From assembly GCF_014652215.1 (NCBI RefSeq), contig NZ_BMYJ01000005.1, forward strand, positions 126,026 to 190,025: 64,000 nucleotides of DNA, in the 5' to 3' direction. Under the pieces are notes generated by a model. The model was not told the DNA's origin. It was given only the letters and a program-made list of their open reading frames with translations, and searched no databases. Source of the stretch: Neogemmobacter tilapiae (lineage in GTDB: Bacteria > Pseudomonadota > Alphaproteobacteria > Rhodobacterales > Rhodobacteraceae). How positions within the stretch are numbered: position 1 is the stretch's first letter; each line of letters begins with the position of its first letter. Positions 44,609 to 54,103 of this stretch are shown in pieces. A program made the translations under genes and the position numbers.

Positions 44609-46109
44609 GACGCCCCCACCGATCAAACAGCCAGAACAGCCCGAAGTTCGCCACCATCAGCACCAAGGCCGCGCCCGCCGCCGCTTCCATCCGGTAGGCC
44701 CCCATCAGCCGCTGGATCAGCAAAGGCAGCGTCGCGCCACCGTCGCTGGCAAACAGCGCAATCGCCCCCAGATCGCCCATCGCGAGGGCCGCGGCCAGAC
44801 CCGCCGACAGGCCCAAGGGGCGGCGTAGATGGGGCAGGGTCAGCAGACGCAAACGTGCCAGACCGCGCATATCCAGCGCCTCGGCCAGACGGCCATAGTC
44901 GGCCTGCAAGGCGCGCGCCTCGGGCAGGATCAGGCGAAAGGCATAGGGCAGGGCCAGCACGATGTTCACCAAAAGTGTGACGGGCAAGCCCAAGGCGGCA
45001 GGCGGTACAAAGGGCTGCACCGCCAGAAACAACCCGATCCCCAGAACCATCGAAGACGCCGCCAAGGGCAGCATCGCCATATATTCCAAACCGCGAGCCC
45101 CTTTGGCGACCGCCAAGGCCAGTGCCAAGGCCATCACTGTGGACAGGATGCCGCAGGTCACCGCGACGATCAGGGATCGGGCCAAGGCGGGCCAGACCTG
45201 CGCGGGCATTGCGGGCAAACCCAGCAATCCGTTTAGCGTGATGGCGAGCAGGGGCAGCAGCAGAAAGGCGGCGGTCAGCAAAAGAAGAAAACCGTCCAAA
45301 CCCCGCCGCCAGCCCGCTGGGGCCGGGGGAGCAAGGCTGCGATCCAGCCCGGCACCAAAACCCGCATCCCGCACCAGCCGGGCACTGGCCGCGACGGCGA
45401 GGCCACAAACGCCAAACTGCAAAAGCGCCAAGGCGGCGGCGCGAGGCAGATCGAAATCAAAGCGCACCGCTTGATAAATCGCCAATTCCAGCGTGGTGGC
45501 CTTTGGCCCGCCGCCCAAGGTCAGGACAATCGCGAAAGAGGTCAGGCAGACCAGAAAAACCGCCAGCATCGCCCCCGGCAGAACCGACCGCAGCATGGGC
45601 CATTCCAGATGCCGAAACCGCGCCCAAGGATCAAAGCCGAGCGACTCGCCCAAACGCAGCCTTTCCGCCGGAATCGCCTGCCAACCCTGCAACAGCATCC
45701 GCGTGGCCAAGGGCAGGTTCAGAAAGACATGCGCCAAAAGAACGCCTTGCAAGCCATATAGGCTGGGCAGCGGCAGGCCCATGCGGGCAAGCCAACCCCT
45801 TGCCCCCCAGATGCTGACAATCCCCAAGGCCGCGACGATCACCGGCAGCAGAAAGGGTGCCCCCATCAGCGCAATCATCGCGCCCCGCCCCACAAAGCGC
45901 CGCCGATGCAGGGCGCGGGCCACGGGCACCGCCAGCAGGCAGGACAATAGCGCCGAGAGCCCAGCCTGCATCACGGTGAACCGCAAAGCCGCGAAATCGG
46001 CCCCCGTCAGCGTGACCTGCCCCCGCGTCAGCAGCAGCGGCAAAGGCCCCAGCACGACGACCAGAAGGATGGCCCCCGCCAGATAGGCCGGGGCCGCCGC
46101 CCGCGTCAT
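44595..46109 (-). CDS. thiP: Thiamine ABC transporter permease
   Basis: Inner-membrane permease of 504 residues with about twelve helices, built from two fused permease halves. Each half has an EAA-type loop for contact with ThiQ (ERLRLGESLGFDPWARFRHL in the first, LAEALDMRGLARLRLLTLPH in the second). ATG at 46109 overlaps the thiB stop by four bases; the longer open frame runs into thiB. Confidence 0.93.
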   Translation of the reverse strand: MTRAAAPAYLAGAILLVVVLGPLPLLLTRGQVTLTGADFAALRFTVMQAGLSALLSCLLAVPVARALHRRRFVGRGAMIALMGAPFLLPVIVAALGIVSIWGARGWLARMGLPLPSLYGLQGVLLAHVFLNLPLATRMLLQGWQAIPAERLRLGESLGFDPWARFRHLEWPMLRSVLPGAMLAVFLVCLTSFAIVLTLGGGPKATTLELAIYQAVRFDFDLPRAAALALLQFGVCGLAVAASARLVRDAGFGAGLDRSLAPPAPAGWRRGLDGFLLLLTAAFLLLPLLAITLNGLLGLPAMPAQVWPALARSLIVAVTCGILSTVMALALALAVAKGARGLEYMAMLPLAASSMVLGIGLFLAVQPFVPPAALGLPVTLLVNIVLALPYAFRLILPEARALQADYGRLAEALDMRGLARLRLLTLPHLRRPLGLSAGLAAALAMGDLGAIALFASDGGATLPLLIQRLMGAYRMEAAAGAALVLMVANFGLFWLFDRWGRHAAV

Positions 46110-47092
46110 TGCGCCAGCACGCTGCGCCATTCTTCGACTGCCCAATCCTGCCGGTTCATCGCCAGTTCCGGTTTCATCAATAGGGAAATGGAGGGCTTCG
46201 GCGTTGCGTCAAAGCCAGCGCCCAAACCGGCGGCAGGCGTCCGCACCGGATACATCCAGTTCGTCGTCGGCAAAATCGCCTGCGCCGCATCGCTGACCAT
46301 AAAGGCCAGGAACTGATCCGCCAAAGCATCCTGATCGGTCGCCGCCAACTTTCCCATCACCTCCACCTGCATGTAATGCCCCTCATCGAACAGGGCGGCG
46401 GCTTTGGTGTCATCGCTTTCCGCCACGACATGATAGGTGGGCGAGGTGGTGTAGGACAGCACCATATCCGCCTCACCATTGGTGAACAGACCGTAAGCCT
46501 CGGACCAGCCCGGCGTCACCGTCAGGATGTTGTCTTTCAACCCCATCCAGATCTCACTGGCATTCTCGCCATAGGCATCCTGCACCCACATCACCAAGCC
46601 CAGTCCAGGGGTCGAGGAACGCGGGTCTTGAATGACGATCTTCAGATCCGACGCCGCCAGTTCGGTGAAATTCTTCGGCGGATTGGTCAGTTTTGTCTTG
46701 TCATAGACAAACGCAAACCAGCCAAAGTCATAGGGCACAAAGATCGGGTCGCTCCAGCCCATCGGAATTTCGAAATCGCCTTCCACCTTGTGCGGTGCAA
46801 AAAGTTCTGTCGCCGCCGCGGCCGCCGTCAAGTTCGTGTCCAGCCCCAGCACGATATCCGCCTGCGACCCGGCTCCCTCCATTTGCACCCGCGCCAGCAG
46901 TGCCGCCCCGTCGCCCGACCCGGTAAACACCAGATCGCAGCCACATTCCGCCTCGAACGCCTTTTCAATGGCAGGCCCGGGGCCCCATTCGGAAACGAAG
47001 CTGTCATAGGTCAGCACGTTCAACACCGGGGTTTCGGCATGGGCCACGCTTGCAGCCACAAGGAAACCCGCTGTCAGGAATTGGGTCTTCAT
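46106..47092 (-). CDS. thiB: Thiamine ABC transporter substrate-binding protein
   Basis: Periplasmic binding protein of 328 residues. The signal peptide ends at about residue 19 (SVAHA). The mature protein shows TPVLNVLTYDSFVSEWGPGP, IVLGLDTNL, QDPRSSTPGLGLVMWV and LSYTTSPTYH, as in ThiB of other bacteria. First gene of thiBPQ, directly behind a TPP riboswitch, so it is expected to be shut off when thiamine pyrophosphate is plentiful. Confidence 0.95.
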   Translation of the reverse strand: MKTQFLTAGFLVAASVAHAETPVLNVLTYDSFVSEWGPGPAIEKAFEAECGCDLVFTGSGDGAALLARVQMEGAGSQADIVLGLDTNLTAAAAATELFAPHKVEGDFEIPMGWSDPIFVPYDFGWFAFVYDKTKLTNPPKNFTELAASDLKIVIQDPRSSTPGLGLVMWVQDAYGENASEIWMGLKDNILTVTPGWSEAYGLFTNGEADMVLSYTTSPTYHVVAESDDTKAAALFDEGHYMQVEVMGKLAATDQDALADQFLAFMVSDAAQAILPTTNWMYPVRTPAAGLGAGFDATPKPSISLLMKPELAMNRQDWAVEEWRSVLAQ

Positions 47093-47141
47093 CGCATTCT
47101 CCTTTCAACGGGCGGAGAATGGCGGGCTTACTGCGCCCAGA

Positions 47142-47230
47142 CCTTCCCTCCGCCGGTTCTAACCGGTTCAGGTTCAACGGGTCCGCGTTGCCGCATCTCA
47201 GCCCCTTGCAGGGCACCCCGAGGTGAGGGG
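47142..47230 (-). ncRNA. TPP riboswitch (THI element)
   Basis: On the minus strand the conserved core is complete: GGGGTGCCCTG, then GGGGCTGAGATG, and after a variable stem GGACCCGTTGAACCTGA, with the closing CCGGTTAGAACCGGCGGAGG arm. It lies about 50 bases before thiB. In bacteria this RNA binds thiamine pyrophosphate and blocks expression of the downstream thiamine uptake or synthesis genes. Confidence 0.96.
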
Positions 47231-47425
47231 GAACATATATCGCCGCGCAGGGGCCGCAAGGCTGAAATGAAGAGGCCCCTAGACCGATGGTCCAGAGGCC
47301 AAGATCAAGCCGCACATCCGCTTGTTATCGCGGTGCGTGCGGCCGCCTCTTGCGAGGTCTTGAGGCTCGCCTGCGCCGAAACGCCCGAGCAATCACAAGA
47401 TAGATGGGAATTCCTTGCCAAAAAG
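47231..47425. other. Intergenic stretch without recognised features
   Basis: About 195 bases between the TPP riboswitch and the broken PemK-like gene. It should contain the thiBPQ promoter on its right part. Short open frames here do not resemble known proteins. Confidence 0.5.
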
Positions 47426-47846
47426 TCAACGATCAAACCGCAGGCCCCGCAGGACAGCAGCCCGAATATCGCTGAACTGTGTTTCCGAAATCTTTGGCGA
47501 AATGTACTTGCGCCGACCATCGGCCAGACGCGCTGATCGAAACAGATCAAGCCTAGTATAGGATACGCTGGTCACCAGATCTGCTTTGGCCCACCATTCC
47601 AACTGGCTGTCGAAGGGTGGTGGCAGCAAGGTTTCCAAAAATCAGCGGGCATTGATAATCGCAGCCCCGATGGTTGGGCGGTGTCCCACTTAATGGCACC
47701 ACTGTCGCCAGATTTGCCCGATGTGGCAGACGCCCAACCAGCACCACAACGGGCCTACGCTTAACCATCTCGGGCGGTTGAAACCCACCCATGTTGAAAT
47801 CACAAATCAGGATAGATTTTCTCGCAGGAGGGAATTTGATCGGCAA
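47426..47846 (-). pseudogene. Frameshifted PemK/MazF-like toxin gene
   Basis: Two minus-strand frames together give a PemK/MazF-family protein. The first (47846-47640) reads FPPARKSILICDFNMGGFQP then VKRRPVVVLVGR and TVVPLSGTPP; the second (to 47426) reads LLPPPFDSQLEWWAKADLV and YTRLDLFRSARL. Dropping one T from the TTTTT run at 47636-47640 joins them. The only start in the first frame is a TTG without a ribosome-binding site. No antitoxin gene is adjacent. Probably decayed, though a sequencing error in the T-run is possible. Confidence 0.75.
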
Positions 47847-47956
47847 TTTTACACGCTAGAGTTTTTTGCAACTTACCTGCAACCCGGCTTCAGTCAATGG
47901 AATAGGCCTTTTCGCGATCCGTCCCTTCCCCTATTCAGGGCGCAAGGGAGACCGCC

Positions 47957-49066
47957 ATGAGCCTGAACACCTTTGGACATCTGTTCCGCGTCACGACTTG
48001 GGGCGAAAGCCATGGCCCGGCCCTTGGCTGCACTGTTGACGGCTGCCCCCCCGGTGTCGCGCTTTCCGAGGCGGATCTTCAGCCCTGGCTCGACGCCCGC
48101 AAGCCCGGCACCTCGAAATTCACCACCCAGCGGAAAGAACCGGATGAGGTTCGGATTCTGTCGGGCGTGTTTGAGGGCAAGACGACCGGAACCCCGATTC
48201 AGCTGATGATCGAAAACACCGACCAACGGTCGAAAGATTACGGCGACATTGCCCAAAGCTTCCGCCCCGGCCATGCCGACATCACCTATCACCAGAAATA
48301 CGCCCATCGCGACTATCGCGGCGGCGGACGTTCCTCGGCCCGCGAAACGGCGGCGCGGGTGGCGGCGGGCGGTGTGGCGCGGGCCGTGCTGGCGCAGGTT
48401 CTGCCGGGGCTGCGGATCACAGGCTATATGGTGCAGATGGGAACCAAGGGCATTGACCGTTCCCGCGTCGATCTGGGGACCCTTGGCGACAATCCCTTCT
48501 GGTGCCCGGACCCGCTGGCCGTGCCGGAATGGGCGGCCTATCTGGACGATCTGCGCCTGAACCACAATTCGGTGGGGGCTGTGATCGAGGTCATCGCCGA
48601 AGGCGTCCCTGCCGGTCTTGGCGCGCCCATCTATGGCAAGATCGACAGCGATCTGGCCAGCGCGATGATGTCGATCAACGCGGTCAAGGCGGTGGAAATT
48701 GGTGATGGCATGGCCGCCGCGATGCTGACCGGCGTCGAAAACGCCGATGAAATCCGCATGGGGCCGAATGGGCCGGAGTTTCTGTCGAACCACGCTGGCG
48801 GTATTCTGGGCGGCATTTCCAGCGGCCAGCCGGTGGTGGTGCGCTTTGCGGTCAAACCCACATCGTCCATCCTGACCCCCCGCCAGACGATTAATGCCCG
48901 TGGTGAAGAGGTCGATCTGATCACCAAAGGCCGCCACGACCCCTGTGTCGGCATCCGTGCCGTGCCGGTGGCTGAGGCGATGATGGCCTGTGTTTTGCTG
49001 GACCACTGGCTGCTGGACCGGGGCCAAACGGGTGGCGCAAGGGGTGTGATTGGCCTGAAGAATTGA
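47957..49066 (+). CDS. aroC: Chorismate synthase
   Basis: Last enzyme of the shikimate pathway; makes chorismate from EPSP with reduced flavin. At 369 residues it has the signatures [38 protein letters not shown] and the late [12 protein letters not shown] and [18 protein letters not shown]. An AAGGGAG ribosome-binding site lies seven bases before the ATG. Stands alone, with its promoter in the 110 bases shared with the broken PemK gene. Confidence 0.97.
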   Translation: MSLNTFGHLFRVTTWGESHGPALGCTVDGCPPGVALSEADLQPWLDARKPGTSKFTTQRKEPDEVRILSGVFEGKTTGTPIQLMIENTDQRSKDYGDIAQSFRPGHADITYHQKYAHRDYRGGGRSSARETAARVAAGGVARAVLAQVLPGLRITGYMVQMGTKGIDRSRVDLGTLGDNPFWCPDPLAVPEWAAYLDDLRLNHNSVGAVIEVIAEGVPAGLGAPIYGKIDSDLASAMMSINAVKAVEIGDGMAAAMLTGVENADEIRMGPNGPEFLSNHAGGILGGISSGQPVVVRFAVKPTSSILTPRQTINARGEEVDLITKGRHDPCVGIRAVPVAEAMMACVLLDHWLLDRGQTGGARGVIGLKN

Positions 49067-49138
49067 TTTTGGCGAAAGGGCTGGGCCTGCTATGCAGGGC
49101 CATCTCTTTCGCTTTAATCTTTTCAGACAGGTATGATC

Positions 49139-50386
49139 ATGGTCCGTATTCCCCAGAAATCCTCCGTCGGCCTCGGTGTGCGTATCAATCTGGGTGATCA
49201 ATCCGACGATCTGATCATAAAGGCCGATATCCAGATTAGGTCCACAGATTGGGATGCCATCTGGGCCGAAGGCTTCAATCAATCCATCACCGTCGCCGGA
49301 TATGTTCGCGGTGCCTTGGATGGCATTGACCTTCTGGACAGCGGTTACAATCAAAGCATCACCATCAAAGCCGGGGGGCGCGTCCAGGGCGGCAATGACG
49401 CCGTTCGTATCGATGGCGAAGGTTGGACCATCACCAATGCCGGAACGATGATTGGAGGGCGTTATGGGATCAATGTGCAGGCCGACGGCATCGCGCTTTG
49501 CCGGATCATCAATTCCGGGCAGATCACAACCGGCGACGCTTCGATCAGTTTGGAAGGCCCGGCGAACATTCGATTGGTGAACAGCGGCGACATCCGGTCC
49601 AGCGGGATGGACGTCTATGACGGCGATTCAGGCCGCGATCTGATCCGCAATACCGGGCGGATGGTGGGGCGCATTCAGCTGGATGATGGCAATGATGTCT
49701 ATGATGGCTTCCAGGGCCGGGTGAACGGCCTGATCAATGGGGGCGAAGGCAATGACCGCATTGTTCTGGGCAAAGGGGCCGATGCGATGCATGGCGGCAA
49801 TGGTCTCGACACGCTCGACTATCGCAAATACGCCTCAGTCGTTGTGTCGATGGATGGCGATTTTGCCAATGCAGGCGGGGCAAAGGGCGACACCTTTGTC
49901 AGCATCGAGCGGATTTTCGGGTCGGCCAAGGGCAACGACCGGCTAGGCGGTGGGGCGTTCGCCGACGATCTGCGCGGCTTTGGTGGGGCGGATCGGATCA
50001 ATGGCGACGAAGGCAATGATCGGATTTATGGCGGCACGGGACGTGACACGCTGACGGGTGGGGCGGGGCTGGACGATTTCGTTTTTGCTTCGATCAAGGA
50101 CATTGGCGATGTGATCACCGATTGGTCCTCGGGCCCGGTTCTGGGCGTTGACCAGATCTACATCAACTCCAATTTCGGCGGTGGTCTTGTGGATGGCTTG
50201 CTGGATCCCAGCCAGTTCCGTGCCAAGGCTGGGGCGAATGCGGTCGATGCCAATGATCGGTTCATCTATGACACCACGACGAAAAAGCTGTGGTTCGACG
50301 CCGATGGCAAGGGTGCCACCAAGGCCGTGATGGTGGCCTTGGTCCAGGGCGATGCCATGACCTATGACGACATCATCATCTTCTAA
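49139..50386 (+). CDS. Secreted RTX calcium-binding protein
   Basis: A 415-residue protein without a signal peptide. The first half (about 10-190) has imperfect repeats of the type I-x-N-S-G-x-I (RIINSGQITTGDASISLEGP), suggesting a beta-helix. The second has RTX nonapeptides (GGEGNDRIVLGKGADAMHGG, GDEGNDRIYGGTGRDTLTGG) and ends in a hydrophobic C-terminus (DDIIIF) typical of type I secretion signals. ATG at 49139 is preferred (AGG seven bases upstream) over 49133. No type I secretion genes are adjacent. Confidence 0.85.
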   Translation: MVRIPQKSSVGLGVRINLGDQSDDLIIKADIQIRSTDWDAIWAEGFNQSITVAGYVRGALDGIDLLDSGYNQSITIKAGGRVQGGNDAVRIDGEGWTITNAGTMIGGRYGINVQADGIALCRIINSGQITTGDASISLEGPANIRLVNSGDIRSSGMDVYDGDSGRDLIRNTGRMVGRIQLDDGNDVYDGFQGRVNGLINGGEGNDRIVLGKGADAMHGGNGLDTLDYRKYASVVVSMDGDFANAGGAKGDTFVSIERIFGSAKGNDRLGGGAFADDLRGFGGADRINGDEGNDRIYGGTGRDTLTGGAGLDDFVFASIKDIGDVITDWSSGPVLGVDQIYINSNFGGGLVDGLLDPSQFRAKAGANAVDANDRFIYDTTTKKLWFDADGKGATKAVMVALVQGDAMTYDDIIIF

Positions 50387-51264
50387 GGCAGTTGGGTCGC
50401 CAGCAGGTCGATAAAGCGGCGGACCCGCGGTTCCAGCAACCGTTTCTCGGGATAAAGCGCCACAAGGTTCACCTCAGCCTTGGTGGCGTCGGGCAGCAGC
50501 ACCACCAGATCGCCCCGCGCAAGATCGCGTTCGATCAGGGCTTTGGGCAGTTGTGCAATTCCCATGTCGGCCAAGGCGGCGGCGCGCAAGGCTTCGGCAC
50601 TGTCCATCCGCAGGCGACTGGGCAGCGCCACCTTTTGCCCGTCGGCAAAGCGCCAGATCTGCCTTTGGCCGCGACTGGAAAAGATCAAACCGTCATGTCG
50701 GGCCAGATCCGTCAGCGTTTCGGGGATGCCCCTTTGCGCCAAATAGCCCGGCGCGGCGCAAAGAACCACCGGCAGGCGCGTCACCACCCGCGCCACCAGT
50801 CCGGTATCGGCGGTGGTCACCCCGACACGCAGGGCCAGATCAAAGCCTTCGTCCACCAGATCGGCCAAGCGGTCAGCCAGGCTGATTTCCACCTGCACCT
50901 CGGGCCAATCCGCCAGATAGCGCTGCACCAAGGGCAGGATCAGCATCCGGCCCAGACCGTCCGGCAGTGTCAGCCGCAGCACGCCCCTTGGTCGGGCCTT
51001 GGCGCGGCTGACACTCGCCTCGGCCTGTTCGACCGCCGACAGAATGCCCTGCGCATGGTCCAGAAACACCCGCCCCTCATCCGTCAGACTGACCGCTCGC
51101 GTGGTGCGGTGCAAAAGGCGCACGCCCAGATGCTCCTCCAGCCGTGCGACGGCCTTGCCCGCAGCGGAACGCGATAGGCCCAGCCGCCGCCCGCCCGCCA
51201 CAAAGCTGGCCTTTTCGACCACGGCGACGAAAACCTGAATCTCGTTCAAAGGGGCGCTTGGCAT
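50383..51264 (-). CDS. LysR-family transcriptional regulator
   Basis: A 293-residue regulator with an N-terminal winged helix (about 5-65; FVAGGRRLGLSRSAAGKAVA) and a C-terminal effector-binding domain (about 90-290). The subgroup resembles CrgA/DsdC-like family members that have the LHRTTRAVSLTDEGRVFL segment. It is divergent from the RidA-like gene at 51348 across 83 bases and probably controls it and itself. Ligand unknown. Confidence 0.88.
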   Translation of the reverse strand: MPSAPLNEIQVFVAVVEKASFVAGGRRLGLSRSAAGKAVARLEEHLGVRLLHRTTRAVSLTDEGRVFLDHAQGILSAVEQAEASVSRAKARPRGVLRLTLPDGLGRMLILPLVQRYLADWPEVQVEISLADRLADLVDEGFDLALRVGVTTADTGLVARVVTRLPVVLCAAPGYLAQRGIPETLTDLARHDGLIFSSRGQRQIWRFADGQKVALPSRLRMDSAEALRAAALADMGIAQLPKALIERDLARGDLVVLLPDATKAEVNLVALYPEKRLLEPRVRRFIDLLATQLP

Positions 51265-51347
51265 TCGTATCCTTTTGTCGCCAATGTGACGAAGTTCAAT
51301 CGTTAATCAGCGCCTTATATCAACCCTGTCATACGAAAGGACAAGCC

Positions 51348-51749
51348 ATGACCCCCATCACCCGCATGAACCCCGCAAGCCTGCCCGACGCGGGCAATTC
51401 CGGTTATTCCCAGATCAGCATTGTCGAACCCGGACGGCTGGCCTTTGTCTCGGGCCAAGTCGCTTGGACCCGCGACGGCGGCGCAGTGGCCACTGATCTG
51501 CAAGGACAGGCCCGGATCGTCGCCCAAAACCTCCGCGCCGCTTTACAGGCACTGAATGCCACGGGCCAAGATATCGTGATGGTCCGCGCCTATATGGTGG
51601 ATATGACCCCCGCCAAGATTGGCGAAGTCATGCCCCATCTGGCGCAGATCTTTGATGGTGCCCAACCCAGCCTCACCGGCATCGGCGTCGCCGCCTTGGC
51701 CACACCGGAATTGCTGCTAGAGGTCGAACTGGTGGTGCGTCTGCCCTAG
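51348..51749 (+). CDS. RidA/YjgF-family protein without the catalytic arginine
   Basis: A 133-residue trimeric RidA-like protein (FVSGQVAWTRDGGAVATDLQ, VMVRAYMVDMTPAKIGEVMP). RidA enzymes that hydrolyse reactive enamines use an arginine in P-x-R-(T/S); here the equivalent is Leu109 (QPSLTGIGVA), so this member is likely of a subgroup with another role. Divergent from a LysR gene that may sense its substrate. Its stop overlaps the convergent map gene by four bases. Confidence 0.85.
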   Translation: MTPITRMNPASLPDAGNSGYSQISIVEPGRLAFVSGQVAWTRDGGAVATDLQGQARIVAQNLRAALQALNATGQDIVMVRAYMVDMTPAKIGEVMPHLAQIFDGAQPSLTGIGVAALATPELLLEVELVVRLP

Positions 51750-52576
51750 GCGAACTGCGTCAGGAACAATCCGGCGGGCGAGGTGGTGAAAATCTCTGCC
51801 CCGGTCGCCGTCACCCCGATGGAATGTTCGAACTGCGCCGAAAGCGATTTGTCCCGCGTGATCGCCGTCCAATCGTCCGACAGCACCTTTGTTTCGGGCC
51901 GACCCATGTTCACCATCGGCTCGATGGTGAAGAACATGCCTTCCTCAAGCACTGCCCCGCTGCCCGCCCGCCCATAGTGCAAGACATTCGGCGGCGCGTG
52001 GAACACCCGCCCCAGACCATGCCCGCAGAAATCGCGCACCACGCTCATCCGTTGCGCCTCGACGTAAGTCTGGATCGCATGGCCGATGTCGCCAAAGGTA
52101 TTCCCCGGACGCACCACCTCGATCCCCTTCATCAGCGCGTCATGCGTCACTTGGATCAAACGTTTCGCGAAGGGCTTCGGCGTGCCCGCCACATACATCC
52201 GGCTGCTGTCGCCAAACCAGCCGTCCACAATTACCGTCACGTCGATGTTCAGAATATCGCCGTCCAGAAGCACATCATTCGCCCGCCCTGGAATCTTGCT
52301 GTGCGGAATGCCGTGGCAAACCACATGGTTCACCGAAATGCAGGACGCATGCTGATAGCCCTTATAGCCGATGGTGGCCGAGGTCAGCCCCAGCCGGTTC
52401 ACCTCGGCGGTGATGAAATCATCCAGAGCGCCGGTCGTCGTGCCCGGCACCACCAAGGGGGCCAGCAGATCCAGAATCTCGGCCACAGCCTGGCCGGCCT
52501 TGCGCATACCGGCAAATTCCGCGTCCTCATGCACGCGGATGCCGTCGCGGGTGATGCGTCCTCGGGTCTCGTCCAT
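51746..52576 (-). CDS. map: Methionine aminopeptidase, type I
   Basis: Removes N-terminal methionine from new proteins. At 276 residues it has the pita-bread fold motifs: NHVVCHGIP, the metal-binding Asp residues in LLDGDILNIDVTVIVDGWFGDSS, FCGHGLGRVFHAPP (His) and FTIEPM (Glu). The ATG at 52576 has AAAGGA six bases upstream; ATG at 52582 is too close to it. Confidence 0.95.
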   Translation of the reverse strand: MDETRGRITRDGIRVHEDAEFAGMRKAGQAVAEILDLLAPLVVPGTTTGALDDFITAEVNRLGLTSATIGYKGYQHASCISVNHVVCHGIPHSKIPGRANDVLLDGDILNIDVTVIVDGWFGDSSRMYVAGTPKPFAKRLIQVTHDALMKGIEVVRPGNTFGDIGHAIQTYVEAQRMSVVRDFCGHGLGRVFHAPPNVLHYGRAGSGAVLEEGMFFTIEPMVNMGRPETKVLSDDWTAITRDKSLSAQFEHSIGVTATGAEIFTTSPAGLFLTQFA

Positions 52577-52685
52577 CGTCATTCCTTTGCTGCCCGCAAA
52601 CATAGGCAAGCTTGCGCCCGAACGCCAGTGGGGGCCGTTGCAATCGCCGTTTGGCGGCCTATACCCGATGCAAAGGGGAATGATG

Positions 52686-53405
52686 ATGACCAATCCTACG
52701 GCGGCCATGCTGGTGATCGGCGATGAAATCCTGTCCGGGCGGACGCGCGATACGAATACGCATTATCTGGCGGGGGAATTGACCCAGCACGGCATTCAAC
52801 TGGCCGAGGCGCGGGTGGTATCGGATGATCAGGCGGCCATCGTGGCGGCGGTGAATGCCCTGCGCGCCACCTATGACCATGTCTTCACCAGCGGCGGCAT
52901 CGGGCCCACGCATGACGACATCACCGCCGACGCCATCGCGGCGGCCTTTGGCGTGGCGATCACCCATCGCGCCGATGCCATGGCGCTGATGGCGGCGCAT
53001 TACGCCCGATCGGGCAGCGAGTTTAATGATGCTCGCAAACGGATGGCCCGTATCCCCGATGGGGCCGTTCTAATCGACAACCCGGTGTCGGTCGCCCCCG
53101 GCTTTACCTTGGGCAATGTGCATGTGATGGCCGGCGTGCCGAACATCTTTCAGGCCATGGTGGCCAGCGTTCTGCCCACCCTGACTGGCGGCGCACCCCT
53201 TCTGTCGCAATCCCTGCGCGTGCTGCGAGGGGAAGGCGAGATCGCCGCGCCCTTCGGCGCTTTGGCGGCAGAATATCCAGACCTGTCGATGGGCAGCTAC
53301 CCTTTTACCCAAAACGGGGTGATGGGCACCAATCTGGTGATCAGGGGCACCGATGCAGGGCAGCTCAGCCAAGCGATGAGCAAGCTCGCGGCGCTGTTCG
53401 GATGA
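52686..53405 (+). CDS. CinA N-terminal/MoaB-like domain protein
   Basis: A 239-residue protein with a molybdopterin-binding-type fold, as in the N-terminal part of CinA: MLVIGDEILSGRTRDTNTHY and VFTSGGIGPTHDDITADAIA. The C-terminal deamidase domain of full-length CinA is missing, as in many alphaproteobacterial members, so its reaction is not certain. AAAGGGGA lies seven bases before the ATG at 52686. Coupled to the next gene by a four-base overlap. Confidence 0.87.
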   Translation: MTNPTAAMLVIGDEILSGRTRDTNTHYLAGELTQHGIQLAEARVVSDDQAAIVAAVNALRATYDHVFTSGGIGPTHDDITADAIAAAFGVAITHRADAMALMAAHYARSGSEFNDARKRMARIPDGAVLIDNPVSVAPGFTLGNVHVMAGVPNIFQAMVASVLPTLTGGAPLLSQSLRVLRGEGEIAAPFGALAAEYPDLSMGSYPFTQNGVMGTNLVIRGTDAGQLSQAMSKLAALFG

Positions 53406-54103
53406 CTTTGAAGGATCGGATGGAAGCGACCTGGCCGCCCTTGCGCAAAGACCGGCAGGGGGATTGGTGGCTGCGCCAAGGGGCTGGTGGCGGACAAAGG
53501 GTTTCGGCCGCCAGCCCGGCGGGGCCGCGCGCGGTGGCTGAATTGGACGGCGTGATCGCGGCGATGTCGGCACCTCTGTTCCTGCTGGATGCGGCGGATA
53601 GGGCTGTGGATCAGGCCTTGGCCGCGCGGGGTTTTGTCGTGCACGACCCGGTTGTGATCCTGGCCGCCGATCCTGCTGTGATGGCGGGGGAAAGGGTTCA
53701 CGTGGATTGGCCTGTGCCCGATGCCGTGCAAGGCCTTTGGGCCTTGGGCAAGGTGGGCGAAGGTCGCCTTGCGGTGATGGGCCGGGTTCAGGGCCAGAAA
53801 GCCGCGCTGTGGATCGCGGATCAGGGCGAACCCGTCGCCGTCGGTTTTTGCGGGATGACGGATGATTTTGCAGGGGTCCATGCCGTCTTTGTTGCGCCTG
53901 ACCGGCGGGGTCAGGGCCTTGGCCTTCGGCTGATGCAGGGCATCGCCCGCTGGGCTGTGGATCAAGGCGCGCGGCAGATGGCTTTGGCGGTGACCACCGC
54001 CAACCGCCCGGCGCGGCAGCTTTATGCACGGCTTGGCATGGACGAGATCGGGGCCAACCATTATCGTAAACCACCCGAAGGTCTGGCTGAGGCACGGCAT
54101 TGA
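53402..54103 (+). CDS. GNAT-family N-acetyltransferase
   Basis: A 233-residue protein whose C-terminal half is a GNAT domain, with the acetyl-CoA motif VFVAPDRRGQGLGLRLMQGI and NRPARQLYARLGM. The first 120 residues are a divergent domain (LRKDRQGDWWLRQGAGGG), as in two-domain GNAT proteins. Acceptor unknown. Overlaps the CinA-like gene upstream and the OmpA-like gene downstream. Confidence 0.83.
   Translation: MTLKDRMEATWPPLRKDRQGDWWLRQGAGGGQRVSAASPAGPRAVAELDGVIAAMSAPLFLLDAADRAVDQALAARGFVVHDPVVILAADPAVMAGERVHVDWPVPDAVQGLWALGKVGEGRLAVMGRVQGQKAALWIADQGEPVAVGFCGMTDDFAGVHAVFVAPDRRGQGLGLRLMQGIARWAVDQGARQMALAVTTANRPARQLYARLGMDEIGANHYRKPPEGLAEARH

Noticed and set aside
47305-47550. 81-codon minus-strand frame between the riboswitch and the PemK remnant
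   Set aside because: Overlaps the better supported PemK C-terminal frame; no domain and no convincing ribosome-binding site.
47894-49354. 486-codon open frame opposite aroC
   Set aside because: Antisense of chorismate synthase, which has all signatures.
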